This document shows, in pieces, positions 24,887 to 34,438 of a stretch of 64,000 nucleotides of DNA. The notes beneath the pieces were generated by a model. It had not been told where the DNA came from, ran no database searches, and saw only the letters and a list, made by a program, of their open reading frames with translations. The DNA lies in assembly GCF_030532715.1 (NCBI RefSeq), contig NZ_JAUNKO010000003.1, positions 294,575-358,574 of the forward strand, in the 5' to 3' direction. The first letter of the stretch is position 1, and each line of letters opens with the position of its first letter. The translations under genes and the position numbers were made by a program. Source of the DNA: Corynebacterium sp. (GTDB lineage: Bacteria > Actinomycetota > Actinomycetes > Mycobacteriales > Mycobacteriaceae).

Positions 24887-27211
24887 ATGTTTGTTCGTAA
24901 GCCCTTTCTGAACGCATTGCGGCAGATGCGTTTGCAGGTGGGTTCGCTACTGGGTTTGGTCATCATTATTGGCGTGGCGGTGGGGTTTTACGCCACCCTG
25001 AAGACGAATTCCGTTAATTTTGAGCGCAGTACCTATCAGTATTTCCACGACTATGGCATGCCCGACCTTATTGTCGACGGTGTAGGTTTCACAGACCAGG
25101 ACGCCGATACTTTGCGGAGGATGAGCGGGGTGGAGGCGGTGCAGGTTCGCGCTTCCGTGGATACCCGCGATGGGGACGATACATTGCGGCTGTTGTCTTA
25201 TGATATTCACAATCCGCGCGTAAATCGCCCGTACCTGCAGGAAGGCCGCGAACCGGAGCACGTTGACGAGTGTCTTGTGGCGGAAAAATACGCGACAAAA
25301 AACGACGTTCACCCTGGCGACACGGTGCGCTTTGAGCACCGACTTTTCCAAGCGGAGTGCAAAGTGAGCGGTATCGCCACCGCCCCAGAGGATATGTACC
25401 TGAAGCAAAGCGCCACGGAATCCGTCGCCGATACCAGTGAATTTGGTGTGGTGTATGTGGATACGGAGTTTTTGCGTGAGCGGCAGGTGCCGGCGAATCA
25501 AATCGTGTTGGTGTTTGCGCAAGACGCCGATGGTGGACGCATCAACGAGGATGTGGAGACCGCGCTTGGTGAAAAGGTGGAAAAGCTGACGGAAAAAACA
25601 AAGGTGGGCAGCTACGACTCGTTTAGTGCGGATGTCGGCGATTACAACCGAATGGCCTATATTTTTCCTATTGTTTTTCTGATTATCGCTTCCGTGGTTG
25701 TGTTTGTTGGCCAGCGCCGTAACGTGATGCGCGACCGCAGGCAGATCGGAATTTTGAAAGCGATGGGTTGCAGTAGCGGTTTGGTGATTACGCTGTACTG
25801 TCTCATTTCGGCAGTTGCGACCATTGTTGGCGCGGGACTTGGTGCGTTGATTGCGTGGTTTGCCGGGCCGTTTTTGGTGAACACGTATCAGTCGATTTTC
25901 ACTGCACCGTATTTCACGTTCCAAGGTTTTGGCGAGCATTTGTGGCTGCCGGTCGCGTTGTCTTTGCTCGTCACGGTGATCGCTACTTTGTTCGCGGTTT
26001 GGCGCGTCGTGACGATCATGCCAGCTGAGGCAATGCACGCCGAACCACCGAAGACTGGCCGCGATGTGTTGCTGCAGCGAACGCCGCTGTGGGGGTGGCT
26101 GTCGTTCCATTCGCGCTATTCCCTCAAGGCTGCACTCCGAAACCGCGGTCGATTTTTCGCAATGGTGTGCGGGGTGGTTGCTTCGGTGACGCTCACGGTG
26201 CTGTCGCTCGGCTTCCAGGATTCCTATAAATTTGTTACCACCGACTATTTCGACACTGTTGTTGATTATGACCTTGCCATTCGCACGTCGGTTACTCCCC
26301 GCACGCAACCGCCTTCGATTATCGACGCCGCGCCCATCACCGAACACCACGAAGCTCTGGTGTTGGCGGGCACATTCTCCGCCGGTGATCGTTCGGAAGA
26401 GTTACCGCTGGTTATCCTGGATAACCCCGACGACGTGTACAATTTTGAATCCGCTGCGGGAGGCGCGCCGTCGTATAGCGGGGGAATCGTGTTGCCGGAA
26501 TACTATGCGGAGCTCTTGGGGGTGTCGGTCGGGGATACCGTGAAGGTGTCCACGCCAAACGATGTTGTCGCAGGTGAGGCGACGGTGGTGGCATGTGTGC
26601 GGCAAAACATTGGGTTTCTTGCCAGCGCCACAACGGATACCGCCCAGCATTCGTTGGGCCTAGCGGACAGCGTTTACAACACTGTGTTTGCAAGCACCGA
26701 CGCTGATGTGCGGGAGACGCAGAAAACTCTGGAACGCCAAGACGGCGTACTTGCCGTGAACTCAGTTTCGGACGATCGGAAGAGTTTTCAAACGTTGTCC
26801 GCAACATTGAGCATGTATATTGTGCTGCTCGTGTGCTTTTCGGTGGTGTTGGGTATCGCCGCGTTGTACTCTGTGTCCACGATTGCGCTGCTTGCCCGTC
26901 AGTATGAGTTCGTGTTGTTGCGGGTGATGGGCTATTCGCCGCGCGAGATTTCGTTCGCATACCTTAAGGAGCTCGCACTTCAGTTCGTGTTTGGTCTGCC
27001 TCTGGGGCTGGTGTGCGGTTATTACCTCACGTCCTACGTCGCCCGAAAGTTCGCGAATTCACAGCTTTTGTTTGAAGCGCACATTCAGTGGGATACCTAT
27101 GCGTGGGCGGCCTGTTCCGCACTTGGTGTGATTGTGTTTGTTTGGCTCGTATCCTTGCGTAAGATTGCGCGGCTGCACCTCGTGGAAGGAGTAAAGGTGC
27201 GAGATGAATAG
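24887..27211 (+). CDS. ABC transporter permease of the MacB/FtsX type, two FtsX modules
   Basis: Large membrane protein of 774 residues: an N-terminal membrane helix (SLLGLVIIIGVAVGFY), a big extracytoplasmic domain, then a three-helix FtsX module (about 260-385). A second such cycle with its own extracytoplasmic domain ends in the final FtsX module (about 645-765). Such permeases extrude or remodel lipids, lipoproteins or peptides, driven by a separate ATPase. No ATPase gene lies next to it, which is unusual. No good ribosome site precedes the ATG at 24887; the start is chosen for the typical MFVRKPFLNALRQMR beginning. Confidence 0.82.
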   Translation: MFVRKPFLNALRQMRLQVGSLLGLVIIIGVAVGFYATLKTNSVNFERSTYQYFHDYGMPDLIVDGVGFTDQDADTLRRMSGVEAVQVRASVDTRDGDDTLRLLSYDIHNPRVNRPYLQEGREPEHVDECLVAEKYATKNDVHPGDTVRFEHRLFQAECKVSGIATAPEDMYLKQSATESVADTSEFGVVYVDTEFLRERQVPANQIVLVFAQDADGGRINEDVETALGEKVEKLTEKTKVGSYDSFSADVGDYNRMAYIFPIVFLIIASVVVFVGQRRNVMRDRRQIGILKAMGCSSGLVITLYCLISAVATIVGAGLGALIAWFAGPFLVNTYQSIFTAPYFTFQGFGEHLWLPVALSLLVTVIATLFAVWRVVTIMPAEAMHAEPPKTGRDVLLQRTPLWGWLSFHSRYSLKAALRNRGRFFAMVCGVVASVTLTVLSLGFQDSYKFVTTDYFDTVVDYDLAIRTSVTPRTQPPSIIDAAPITEHHEALVLAGTFSAGDRSEELPLVILDNPDDVYNFESAAGGAPSYSGGIVLPEYYAELLGVSVGDTVKVSTPNDVVAGEATVVACVRQNIGFLASATTDTAQHSLGLADSVYNTVFASTDADVRETQKTLERQDGVLAVNSVSDDRKSFQTLSATLSMYIVLLVCFSVVLGIAALYSVSTIALLARQYEFVLLRVMGYSPREISFAYLKELALQFVFGLPLGLVCGYYLTSYVARKFANSQLLFEAHIQWDTYAWAACSALGVIVFVWLVSLRKIARLHLVEGVKVRDE

Positions 27212-27307
27212 TGCGATCCGGACTATGCGTGTACGTACCTTCCGTCATAGACTTTAGAAATATGTTTGTAGGCAACACATTAGATAGTTGAAAGTCGTTT
27301 GTGGCAC

Positions 27308-28003
27308 ATGATTGAACAACCGCAGCTCATACCGCAAACTCGCTGGGTGTTGGACCGTGGCCCCCGCCCACGGGCGCGTGGTTGGTACCACCTTGTCGCG
27401 GCACTTTTAGCATCGATGTCCGGTGCGGTACTGATCACCTACGCTTGGATGACGCTGAACCCGCTGCCGGCGTTTGGTGTCACCGTCTATGCGATAGGGC
27501 TCGTGCAAATGTTCGGGGTGTCGGCGGCGTATCACTGTGGTCCGTGGCGTTCGGCACGGACCGTGGCGTTATGGCGCTGGGCCGACCACTCGACCATAGC
27601 GTTGTTTATCGCTGCCACGTATACCCCGATGGCATTGTTGAAGATGTCACCCTCGATTTCCGGGTGGCTGTTATGTGCGGTGTGGGGCGGGGCAGCGTTC
27701 AGTGTTGCGTTATCACTGTTTCCGCACCCACGCTGGTTGGATGTGGTGGTATACCTCGGGCTTGGGTGGTTGTCAGTGCCGATTATTCCCGAGTTGTGGC
27801 GGCACGCAGGCCCCTCCGTGGTGTGGCTGCTGCTGGCCGGTGGATTAGTCTATTCGTTCGGCGCCCTACTGTATGCGGTGCGGTGGCCTGGCCGGCACGC
27901 CCGTTGGATTGGATATCACGAGCATTTCCACCTCGCCACCATTATCGCTGGTGTATTGCACTTAATCGCCGTGTGGATCGTGGTGGTGCAAGGAGCAGCA
28001 TGA
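27308..28003 (+). CDS. Hemolysin III / TrhA family membrane protein
   Basis: PAQR-like integral membrane protein of about 231 residues with seven predicted helices. The conserved polar residues of the family are present: SAAYHCGPW after TM2, WRWADHSTIALFIAATYTP in TM3, and HEHFHLATIIAGVLH near the end, which together form a metal site in PAQR proteins. Bacterial members affect membrane lipid homeostasis; the haemolysin name is historical. The ATG at 27308 was taken over a near-cognate TTG 9 nt upstream. Confidence 0.85.
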   Translation: MIEQPQLIPQTRWVLDRGPRPRARGWYHLVAALLASMSGAVLITYAWMTLNPLPAFGVTVYAIGLVQMFGVSAAYHCGPWRSARTVALWRWADHSTIALFIAATYTPMALLKMSPSISGWLLCAVWGGAAFSVALSLFPHPRWLDVVVYLGLGWLSVPIIPELWRHAGPSVVWLLLAGGLVYSFGALLYAVRWPGRHARWIGYHEHFHLATIIAGVLHLIAVWIVVVQGAA

Positions 28004-28070
28004 AGCGTGGGTGAGGCATCGCGAATATTGCGTGTGCGTTCGCTTTCCCACGATCTGCTGCTCCGACAAA

Positions 28071-29036
28071 CTAACGTTTGATCAGCGGGATCGGGGCGTA
28101 TTTGGCTCGCAATTCGCGCAGCTTTGCCGCGTGATCCGAAAGCCGTACGTCCTCACTTGCGCGTGGCGTGAATTGGCGCGCCGGGAGGGGCTGGCCGTCG
28201 ATATCTACGGCGATGTAGGAGATGGTGGCGTGAATGGCGGTTTCGAGCGCCGACCTGCCACCGCGCGGCGCGCCGGAACGTACGTGAACGGACATTTGCA
28301 TGGAGCGGGCGTCGGTGCGCATGAGGCGAGCGTCTACCTCAATGAGGTCGCCGATTTGGATGGGTCGGTAGAAGCGGATGCCGCCCGCGTAAACGGCAAC
28401 GGTGTGTTCCCCAGACCATTCCATGGTGCACGCGGCGCCGGCTTCGTCAATCCATTCCATTGCGGTGCCACCGTGCACTTTGCCGCCCCAGTTGACATCG
28501 GTGGGTTTCGCCAGGAAGCGGGTGATGAGGCGCGGCGCCTCCGAGGGCCCGTCGTAGGTTTGCTGTTCCATCTCCCGTTCGATTGCTTTGCGGAGGTCGA
28601 TGCGGGAGAGCGCGGCGTCGAAAACTCGACGTTCCTCGTCGCTTTCCGGGATGAATTCGGGCACCTGTTGCGGTTTGCCGGTGTCCGCGTTTTTAGCTAC
28701 GAAAATCACCAGGCAATCGCACGCACGGGTGAATACGCCCTCGCGCGGGTCGGCGGAGAGGACTTCGTTGATGATGTGCATTGACGACCGCCCAGTCATG
28801 GCGATCCGCGACCTCACCTCTACCATGTGTCCGCTGGGGATTGGCCGCGTGAAGTGGATGTGGCCGACGTATGCGGTGACGCAATAGGCGCCGGACCAGC
28901 CGACCGCACAGGCGTACGCGGCTTTGTCTATCCATTCGAGGACTCGGCCACCGGATACGCCGTGGTTGCCGGCCATGATGATGTCCGTCGGGGCGGCGAG
29001 AAAGCGCAAGGTCAGACTCGGAGAGCGGGATGTCAT
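28071..29036 (-). CDS. Acyl-CoA thioesterase with tandem hotdog domains
   Basis: 321 residues with two homologous hotdog modules. The first has NHGVSGGRVLEWIDKAAYACAV, the second WGGKVHGGTAMEWIDEAGAACTM. This is the YciA/BACH-like pattern in which the Asp after the helix start is catalytic. It hydrolyses medium- or long-chain acyl-CoA in the cytoplasm. CAGAAAGGAACCCC precedes the ATG. It is transcribed opposite to its neighbours, sharing an intergenic region of 51 nt with the SCP-like gene. Confidence 0.87.
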   Translation of the reverse strand: MTSRSPSLTLRFLAAPTDIIMAGNHGVSGGRVLEWIDKAAYACAVGWSGAYCVTAYVGHIHFTRPIPSGHMVEVRSRIAMTGRSSMHIINEVLSADPREGVFTRACDCLVIFVAKNADTGKPQQVPEFIPESDEERRVFDAALSRIDLRKAIEREMEQQTYDGPSEAPRLITRFLAKPTDVNWGGKVHGGTAMEWIDEAGAACTMEWSGEHTVAVYAGGIRFYRPIQIGDLIEVDARLMRTDARSMQMSVHVRSGAPRGGRSALETAIHATISYIAVDIDGQPLPARQFTPRASEDVRLSDHAAKLRELRAKYAPIPLIKR

Positions 29037-29087
29037 GGGGTTCCTTTCTGTATAGTTTCACCTTATAGAACGGTAAACTCGCACTCT

Positions 29088-29474
29088 GTGAAACGTTCCA
29101 TTTCTGCCGCCGAGACGCGCGCCGCGGTGCTCGCAATTGCACCCTGGTTGCGCGATGAGTCCGCCCCGCAGCCCTCGCGCGCCGAGATTGCGCAAGCTGT
29201 TCGCCTGACCGCTCGTACGTTGGAGGCGTTGGCGCCCGGTCAAAGCGTTGAGGTTCGGATACCTCCGTTTGTGGGTATTCAGTGTATTGCTGGCCCACGT
29301 CACACCCGTGGCACTCCACCTAATGTGGTGGAGACTGATCCTCGCACGTGGCTTCGGCTGGCTACTGGTTTGATCCTGCTTGACGACGCCGCGACCGTTA
29401 CGATTTCTGGTACGCGCGCCGCTGAGATTGCCCAGTGGTTGCCGCTGGTTTCGCTGCCCCAAGCGGAAAACTAG
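29088..29474 (+). CDS. Sterol carrier (SCP)-family-like protein next to purF
   Basis: 128 residues. The pattern SRAEIAQAVRLTARTLEALAPGQSVEVRIPPFVGIQ and WLRLATGL fits the small SCP-like proteins found beside purF in many actinobacteria. No ligand or enzyme activity is known to me. The start is a GTG at 29088. TAAACT (a TAnnnT -10 element) ends 10 nt before it and no ribosome site is seen, so the transcript is probably leaderless. Confidence 0.7.
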   Translation: MKRSISAAETRAAVLAIAPWLRDESAPQPSRAEIAQAVRLTARTLEALAPGQSVEVRIPPFVGIQCIAGPRHTRGTPPNVVETDPRTWLRLATGLILLDDAATVTISGTRAAEIAQWLPLVSLPQAEN

Positions 29475-29532
29475 AGCTCAGGCCAGCCTTTCCATATGTG
29501 CGTAAGTGCGCACATATTGATAGTGTGGCGTC

Positions 29533-30252
29533 ATGATTGAAACCATGCATGTCATCAAAGAACCTCACAACCAAGGCCTCAACAATCGGCTGAATTGGCT
29601 GCGTGCCGGCGTGCTGGGTGCCAACGATGGCATCGTCTCCACGGCGGGTTTAGTTATGGGCGTGGCGGCAACTGGGGCGTCGACAAGTGTGATTGCTACC
29701 GCCGGGTTTGCTGCGCTCGTGTCCGGCGCGGTGAGTATGGCGCTCGGCGAATATGTGTCCGTGTCCACGCAGCGTGACACGGAAAAAGCGCTCATTGATA
29801 AGGAGCGATGGGAGCTGGCCACGATGCCCGACGCCGAGCATAAGGAACTTGTGGAAATCCTCCGCAAGAAGGGCCTGTCTCAACACACGGCCGAGATGGC
29901 AGCGTTGGAAATGGCGGACCATGATGCGCTCGCCGCGCATCTCGATATCGAACTGGGGCTCGATACGGAGGAGCTGACAAATCCGTGGGTTGCGGCCGGT
30001 TCTTCCGCAATTTCGTTCGTCGTTGGTGCGGCGTTGCCGTTGCTGGCCGTGCTGCTGGCGCCGGGTGATCTGCGCGCCGTCGTAACTCTGGTTGCTACGC
30101 TCGCGGCGCTCAGCATCACCGGCAGCGTGTCCGCATTTCTTGCTGGCGGCGAGCAGGGTAGATCGGTGGCTCGACTCGTATTCGGCGGGGCGCTGGCGTT
30201 GGGGGCGACGTACCTTATCGGTGTTTTGTTCGGCGTTACGGTAGGCGGTTAA
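29533..30252 (+). CDS. VIT1/CCC1-family iron/manganese transporter
   Basis: Integral membrane protein of 239 residues. WLRAGVLGANDGIVSTAGLVMGVA is the first helix with the conserved Asp-Gly pair, and ALVSGAVSMALGEYVSVSTQRDTE the second. A cytosolic helical region rich in Glu and His (residues 85-150) matches the metal-binding domain of VIT1, and three further helices follow. Exports Fe(II) or Mn(II) from the cytosol. GATAGT lies about 10 nt ahead of the ATG, again suggesting a leaderless transcript; a second ATG 12 nt downstream is possible. Confidence 0.85.
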   Translation: MIETMHVIKEPHNQGLNNRLNWLRAGVLGANDGIVSTAGLVMGVAATGASTSVIATAGFAALVSGAVSMALGEYVSVSTQRDTEKALIDKERWELATMPDAEHKELVEILRKKGLSQHTAEMAALEMADHDALAAHLDIELGLDTEELTNPWVAAGSSAISFVVGAALPLLAVLLAPGDLRAVVTLVATLAALSITGSVSAFLAGGEQGRSVARLVFGGALALGATYLIGVLFGVTVGG

Positions 30253-30300
30253 TCGGGGATCATTAGGGCGTAACCCATCGAGCCGCTACGATTATGTTTC

Positions 30301-31824
30301 GTGGCAGCTTTGGAGAAATCCCTCAGCGCGGCGGCCTCGCGTCCCGCGCCCACCGATCACGACGGATTGAACGACCATGGCGAGCAAGCACCCCGGGAGG
30401 AGTGCGGCGTCTTTGGGGTTTGGGCACCGGGGGAGGAGGTCGCCAAACTCACGTACTACGGCCTGTATGCGCTCCAGCATCGAGGCCAAGAGGCCGCTGG
30501 CATCGCCGTCGGCGACGGTGATCAGATCCTCGTGTTCAAGGACATTGGCCTTGTTTCCCAAATCTTTGACGAACAAACGCTCGACTCTCTGCGGGGGCAT
30601 ATTGCGATTGGGCACACCCGTTATTCCACCGCCGGTGGCGAATGCTGGGACAACGCGCAACCCATGTTCCGGTCGGCTCCTGACGGTACCGACGTGGCGC
30701 TTGGGCACAACGGAAACCTGGTTAACTATATGGAGTTGCTGGAGGAAGCTTCCCGTCGCGAGCTCGTCGACAAGGCGAACAGCCCTTCGGACTCTGACGT
30801 GATGTGTGCGCTGCTCGCGGATGGCATGCGCGGCGGCCGGACCATTATCGAATCCGCTAAAGAGCTTCTTCCGCGAATCGAAGGCGCGTTTTGTCTCACC
30901 TTTACTGACGGCACCACGCTCTATGCCGCGCGTGACCCTTACGGGGTGCGTCCGCTTTCTATTGGCCGTCTCGAACGCGGCTGGGTAGTGGCGTCCGAAA
31001 CCGCAGCCCTCGACATCGTGGGCGCGTCGTTTGTGCGCGAGGTTGAGCCCGGCGAACTTATTAGTATCAGCGAGGCGGGGGTGCGTTCTGAACGCTTTGG
31101 CACCACTCACCACAAGGGATGTGTGTTCGAATATGTGTATTTGGCGCGGCCTGATTCCGTGATCCGCGGCCGCGCGGTCAATGCCACCCGCGTGGAGATC
31201 GGAAGGCGCTTGGCTGAGGAATGTCCGGCTGATGGGGACCTAGTAATCCCAGTGCCGGATTCGGGGACACCCGCCGCCGTCGGATACGCCCAAGGTTCCG
31301 GAATTCCGTTCGGACAAGGCCTTGTCAAAAACGCCTACGTTGGCCGAACGTTTATTCAACCTTCGCAGACGATCCGGCAATTGGGTATCCGGCTCAAGCT
31401 GAATCCCTTGCGGGAAGTGATCGCGGGCAAACGTCTCGTCGTGGTGGACGATTCCATTGTGCGCGGCAATACGCAGCGCGCGTTGATCCGCATGCTCCGG
31501 GAGGCAGGCGCGGCGGAGGTGCATGTCCGCATCGCGTCCCCGCCGGTGAAGTGGCCGTGCTTCTATGGCATTGACTTCGCAAGTCCTGGCGAACTTTTGG
31601 CCAATTGTGTGGAGGGTGACGACGAGCAAGCCATCGTCCAAGCCGTGGGTACCGCGATCGGCGCCGACTCGCTGGGGTTCGTTTCTGTGGGCAACATGGT
31701 TGAATCCACTCGCCAGCAGCGCAGTGAGCTGTGTTGTGCGTGTTTCGACGGCGTCTACCCCCTCGGCTTGCCCGCGGGCAACCACAACGCCGACCTTGTC
31801 CGTGCAATGCAGGCTACCATGTAG
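30301..31824 (+). CDS. purF: Amidophosphoribosyltransferase
   Basis: First committed step of purine synthesis: PRPP plus glutamine to phosphoribosylamine. 507 residues. A 34-residue propeptide precedes the catalytic Cys35 in REECGVFGVW, as in Bacillus-type enzymes that are self-processed. The glutaminase domain has HRGQEAAGIA and GHNGNLVN; the PRPP-binding site is VVVDDSIVRGNT. Cysteines in the 240s and near the C-terminus could hold a 4Fe-4S cluster. TACGAT ends 8 nt before the GTG start, so the mRNA is probably leaderless. Confidence 0.96.
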   Translation: MAALEKSLSAAASRPAPTDHDGLNDHGEQAPREECGVFGVWAPGEEVAKLTYYGLYALQHRGQEAAGIAVGDGDQILVFKDIGLVSQIFDEQTLDSLRGHIAIGHTRYSTAGGECWDNAQPMFRSAPDGTDVALGHNGNLVNYMELLEEASRRELVDKANSPSDSDVMCALLADGMRGGRTIIESAKELLPRIEGAFCLTFTDGTTLYAARDPYGVRPLSIGRLERGWVVASETAALDIVGASFVREVEPGELISISEAGVRSERFGTTHHKGCVFEYVYLARPDSVIRGRAVNATRVEIGRRLAEECPADGDLVIPVPDSGTPAAVGYAQGSGIPFGQGLVKNAYVGRTFIQPSQTIRQLGIRLKLNPLREVIAGKRLVVVDDSIVRGNTQRALIRMLREAGAAEVHVRIASPPVKWPCFYGIDFASPGELLANCVEGDDEQAIVQAVGTAIGADSLGFVSVGNMVESTRQQRSELCCACFDGVYPLGLPAGNHNADLVRAMQATM

Positions 31825-31871
31825 CTGCGCTGACCATTAATTTTTAGTGACGTTAAGAAAGTTATCACTGT

Positions 31872-32942
31872 ATGAGCCACAACCAAGATTCTGAGGTTTC
31901 CTACGCTGCCGCCGGCGTGGATATTGAGGCGGGTGACCGCGCCGTTGAATTGTTCGCGCCCCATGCCAAGCGTGCTACTCGTCCGGAGGTTCGGGGCGGC
32001 CTCGGCGGGTTCGCGGGTCTGTTCGCGTTAGGGAAATACCGTGAGCCGCTGCTGGCGGCCGGTTCAGACGGCGTCGGCACGAAACTTGCAATCGCGCAGG
32101 CCATGGATATTCATGACACCATCGGCATTGATCTCGTTGCCATGTGCGTGGACGACCTTGTGGTGTGCGGTGCTGAACCTCTGTTCCTGCAGGACTATAT
32201 CGCGGTGGGCAAGGTTGTGCCCGAGCACGTCGCGGCAATCGTCTCCGGAATCGCCGAGGGATGCGTCCGTGCTGGATGCGCCTTGCTCGGTGGGGAAACC
32301 GCCGAGCATCCCGGCACCATGGAGCCCGGCCACTACGACGTGTCCGCAACCGCGGTGGGCGTCGTTGAGGCGGACAGCGTGCTGGGTCCCGAGCGCGTGC
32401 GAAACGGGGACGTTGTGATAGCTATGAAATCCTCCGGCCTGCACTCGAACGGTTATTCGCTGGTTCGCCACGTGTTACTGGAGAAAGCCGGCCTGCCGCT
32501 CGACGGCCACATGGAGGAGCTCGGGCGGACCCTGGGTGAGGAACTTCTCGAACCGACCCGGATTTACGCCCTCGACTGCCTCGCTTTGGCTTCCGAGTGT
32601 GAGGTACACACGTTCTGCCATGTTACGGGCGGCGGGCTCGCAGGCAACCTCGCGCGCGTCATTCCGGAGGGGCTCGTCGCGGAGTTGTCCCGCGCGACGT
32701 GGACTCCGGGGCAGATTTTCCGCACCATCGCGTCCGTGGGCAAGGTGCCCCAGGCGGAGATGGAGAAAACCTTCAACATGGGAGTCGGCATGGTTGCCAT
32801 CGTGGCGCCGCAGGACTGCGAGCGTGCCCTCGCTATGCTCACCGCCCGCCACATCGAGGCGTGGGAGTTGGGGAGGATTTGCAAGGCCGCCCCTGGTGAG
32901 CAACAGCGCGTGAAGCTTACGGGCGAACACCCAGGCTACTGA
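31872..32942 (+). CDS. purM: Phosphoribosylformylglycinamidine cyclo-ligase
   Basis: Converts FGAM to AIR with ATP. 356 residues, beginning with SYAAAGVDIEAGDRAVEL. The ATP-binding and dimer segments SDGVGTKLAIAQ, DLVVCGAEPLFLQDY and GETAEHPGTM are intact. It lies 47 nt behind purF in the usual order of corynebacteria and mycobacteria. A possible terminator hairpin is at 32968-33008. Confidence 0.96.
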   Translation: MSHNQDSEVSYAAAGVDIEAGDRAVELFAPHAKRATRPEVRGGLGGFAGLFALGKYREPLLAAGSDGVGTKLAIAQAMDIHDTIGIDLVAMCVDDLVVCGAEPLFLQDYIAVGKVVPEHVAAIVSGIAEGCVRAGCALLGGETAEHPGTMEPGHYDVSATAVGVVEADSVLGPERVRNGDVVIAMKSSGLHSNGYSLVRHVLLEKAGLPLDGHMEELGRTLGEELLEPTRIYALDCLALASECEVHTFCHVTGGGLAGNLARVIPEGLVAELSRATWTPGQIFRTIASVGKVPQAEMEKTFNMGVGMVAIVAPQDCERALAMLTARHIEAWELGRICKAAPGEQQRVKLTGEHPGY

Positions 32943-32967
32943 CCGACTACTACTGACGCGCGCCACC

Positions 32968-33008
32968 AAGCCCGCTGCCCCAAGCGTTAACCGCGGGGTG
33001 GCGGGCTT
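32968..33008. terminator. Hairpin between purM and the convergent DUF3073 gene
   Basis: AAGCCCGC-T-GCCCC pairs with GGGG-TG-GCGGGCTT around a 13-nt loop. There is no T-run on either side, so it is a bidirectional terminator candidate only. Confidence 0.45.
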
Positions 33009-33068
33009 GCGTGTCGTTGCGCGCTCCTATGACGCTGGTGCGCTGCGACTCAGTGCTCGAGGGGCGTG

Positions 33069-33272
33069 TTACCGCCAGGAGCGCTCGTCATCATCGTCGT
33101 CAGCTTCCCAGTCTGCCCATTCGGCGTACTGGTCATCCTCACGACGGGAGGAGTTGTTCTCAGACTTCCCAGCGAGCTCCCGCTGCAGTGAAGCGAGGTC
33201 CATTTCTGGAGAGTTGTACTTCAGTTGACGAGCAACCTTGGCTTGTTTTGCCTTGGCGCGGCCGCGACCCAT
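33069..33272 (-). CDS. DUF3073 small protein
   Basis: 67 residues: a basic start MGRGRAKAKQAKVARQLKYNSPEMDLASLQREL and a very acidic end EWADWEADDDDDERSW. This matches the DUF3073 proteins that sit next to purM throughout actinobacteria. Function unknown; the charge pattern suggests RNA or protein binding but nothing more can be said. A GGGGGT ribosome site lies 5-10 nt ahead of the ATG at 33272. Confidence 0.85.
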   Translation of the reverse strand: MGRGRAKAKQAKVARQLKYNSPEMDLASLQRELAGKSENNSSRREDDQYAEWADWEADDDDDERSWR

Positions 33273-33420
33273 GGCCTGACCCCCTTGGTGTGAGCGAGGA
33301 GTGCGCGGGGAATTCGGCACTCCCTTGAGTGTTTTTAAGTAAATGTATTCCTGTTAGACACAATAGCGGTTGCGAGCGAAAAAGTCCGCACCGGGGCGCT
33401 CACCTGCGTGTTTTCCGGGG

Positions 33421-34431
33421 TTACCGCCCCCGAAGTCGGTTTTGGGCGGCGCGTCCGGGGCGTTCGCCGTCGTCTGCGGGAACCGTGTCGGGGTCGATCG
33501 CCAGCGCCACATCCTCCACCGCGAGCTCCGGCGCCGCCAGGGCGCTGCGTTTGATCAGCGCCAGTCCAATCGGACCGTATTCGCAATCATGAACCACCGT
33601 CCCCAGTCGACCGACGGTGCGACCGCCCGCCGTGATTGCGGAACCTTGCTCGGGGAGCTCGGGTGCCGAGCCGTCGATATGCACCATCACCAGCACCCGC
33701 GGCGAGCGACCCAAATTGTGCACCCGCGCCACCGTTTCCTGTCCCCGATAGCAACCCTTATCCAAATGCACGGCCGATTCGATCCATTGCGGAACTTCGT
33801 GCGGTATAGCTTTGGCGTCGAGGTCCGCCGTCACCTCCGGCTCCACCGCCTTCACGCGCTCGGCCGTAAATGCCATCAGCCCCGCCAACGGCAACCCCAA
33901 CTTATCGACGGCCGCGCCCAACCGCTCCCTCGGCACCAACACGTCCCACCGCTCCGGGCCGCCCCATTGCACACGCCGCTTCATCCCCGTGGTCGGTTCC
34001 GCTCCGATTACCGTCAGCAAAGCCAAATCTGCCTCTTTGATCTCCACATCTGACCAGAAGACCATTCGCAGCAGGTAAGGCTTCAACGTCGCGATTTCGG
34101 ACGCCGGGCCCTCGAGGAAAAACGTGTCATGCTCCAGCCAAATCCCCACGTGATGGAGGATCCGGCCCTGCGCGTCGAGGTTCAGCGCGGCGGTGGAGGG
34201 CGGGGCGTCGATAAGCTGCTGTGAAAGCAGATTGTTCAGGAACGCGGCGGCGTCAGGGCCGCTAACCCGAAGCACACGGTGGTGCGAACGGTCGACCACA
34301 AACGGGCCGCGTTGCTCACCCAAAGGGTTGCCATAATGCCAGGCCACGCCAACATTCGGGGATGCCGGCGCCGCACCCGGGTGAGCCATGAATGGGGACA
34401 CATATGCGCAAACTTCAGCCACAAGGCTCAT
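33421..34431 (-). CDS. ygfZ: Folate-binding protein YgfZ/GcvT-like
   Basis: 336-residue tetrahydrofolate-binding protein related to GcvT that supports iron-sulfur cluster assembly and repair. The signature KGCYRGQETVAR contains the conserved Cys. The first domain has FVVDRSHHRVLRVSGPDAAAFLNNLLSQ. The reading frame runs far upstream, but the ATG at 34431 is chosen because the extension would overlap pabC and TAGATT lies 10 nt before this ATG, suggesting a leaderless start. Divergent from pabC with 21 nt between starts. Confidence 0.87.
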   Translation of the reverse strand: MSLVAEVCAYVSPFMAHPGAAPASPNVGVAWHYGNPLGEQRGPFVVDRSHHRVLRVSGPDAAAFLNNLLSQQLIDAPPSTAALNLDAQGRILHHVGIWLEHDTFFLEGPASEIATLKPYLLRMVFWSDVEIKEADLALLTVIGAEPTTGMKRRVQWGGPERWDVLVPRERLGAAVDKLGLPLAGLMAFTAERVKAVEPEVTADLDAKAIPHEVPQWIESAVHLDKGCYRGQETVARVHNLGRSPRVLVMVHIDGSAPELPEQGSAITAGGRTVGRLGTVVHDCEYGPIGLALIKRSALAAPELAVEDVALAIDPDTVPADDGERPGRAAQNRLRGR

Positions 34432-34438
34432 GGTAACC

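Noticed and set aside
23061-24917. 618-codon open frame opposite purL
   Set aside because: Shadow of purL on the other strand; the composition is that of an antisense frame, with many His and Arg and no domain.
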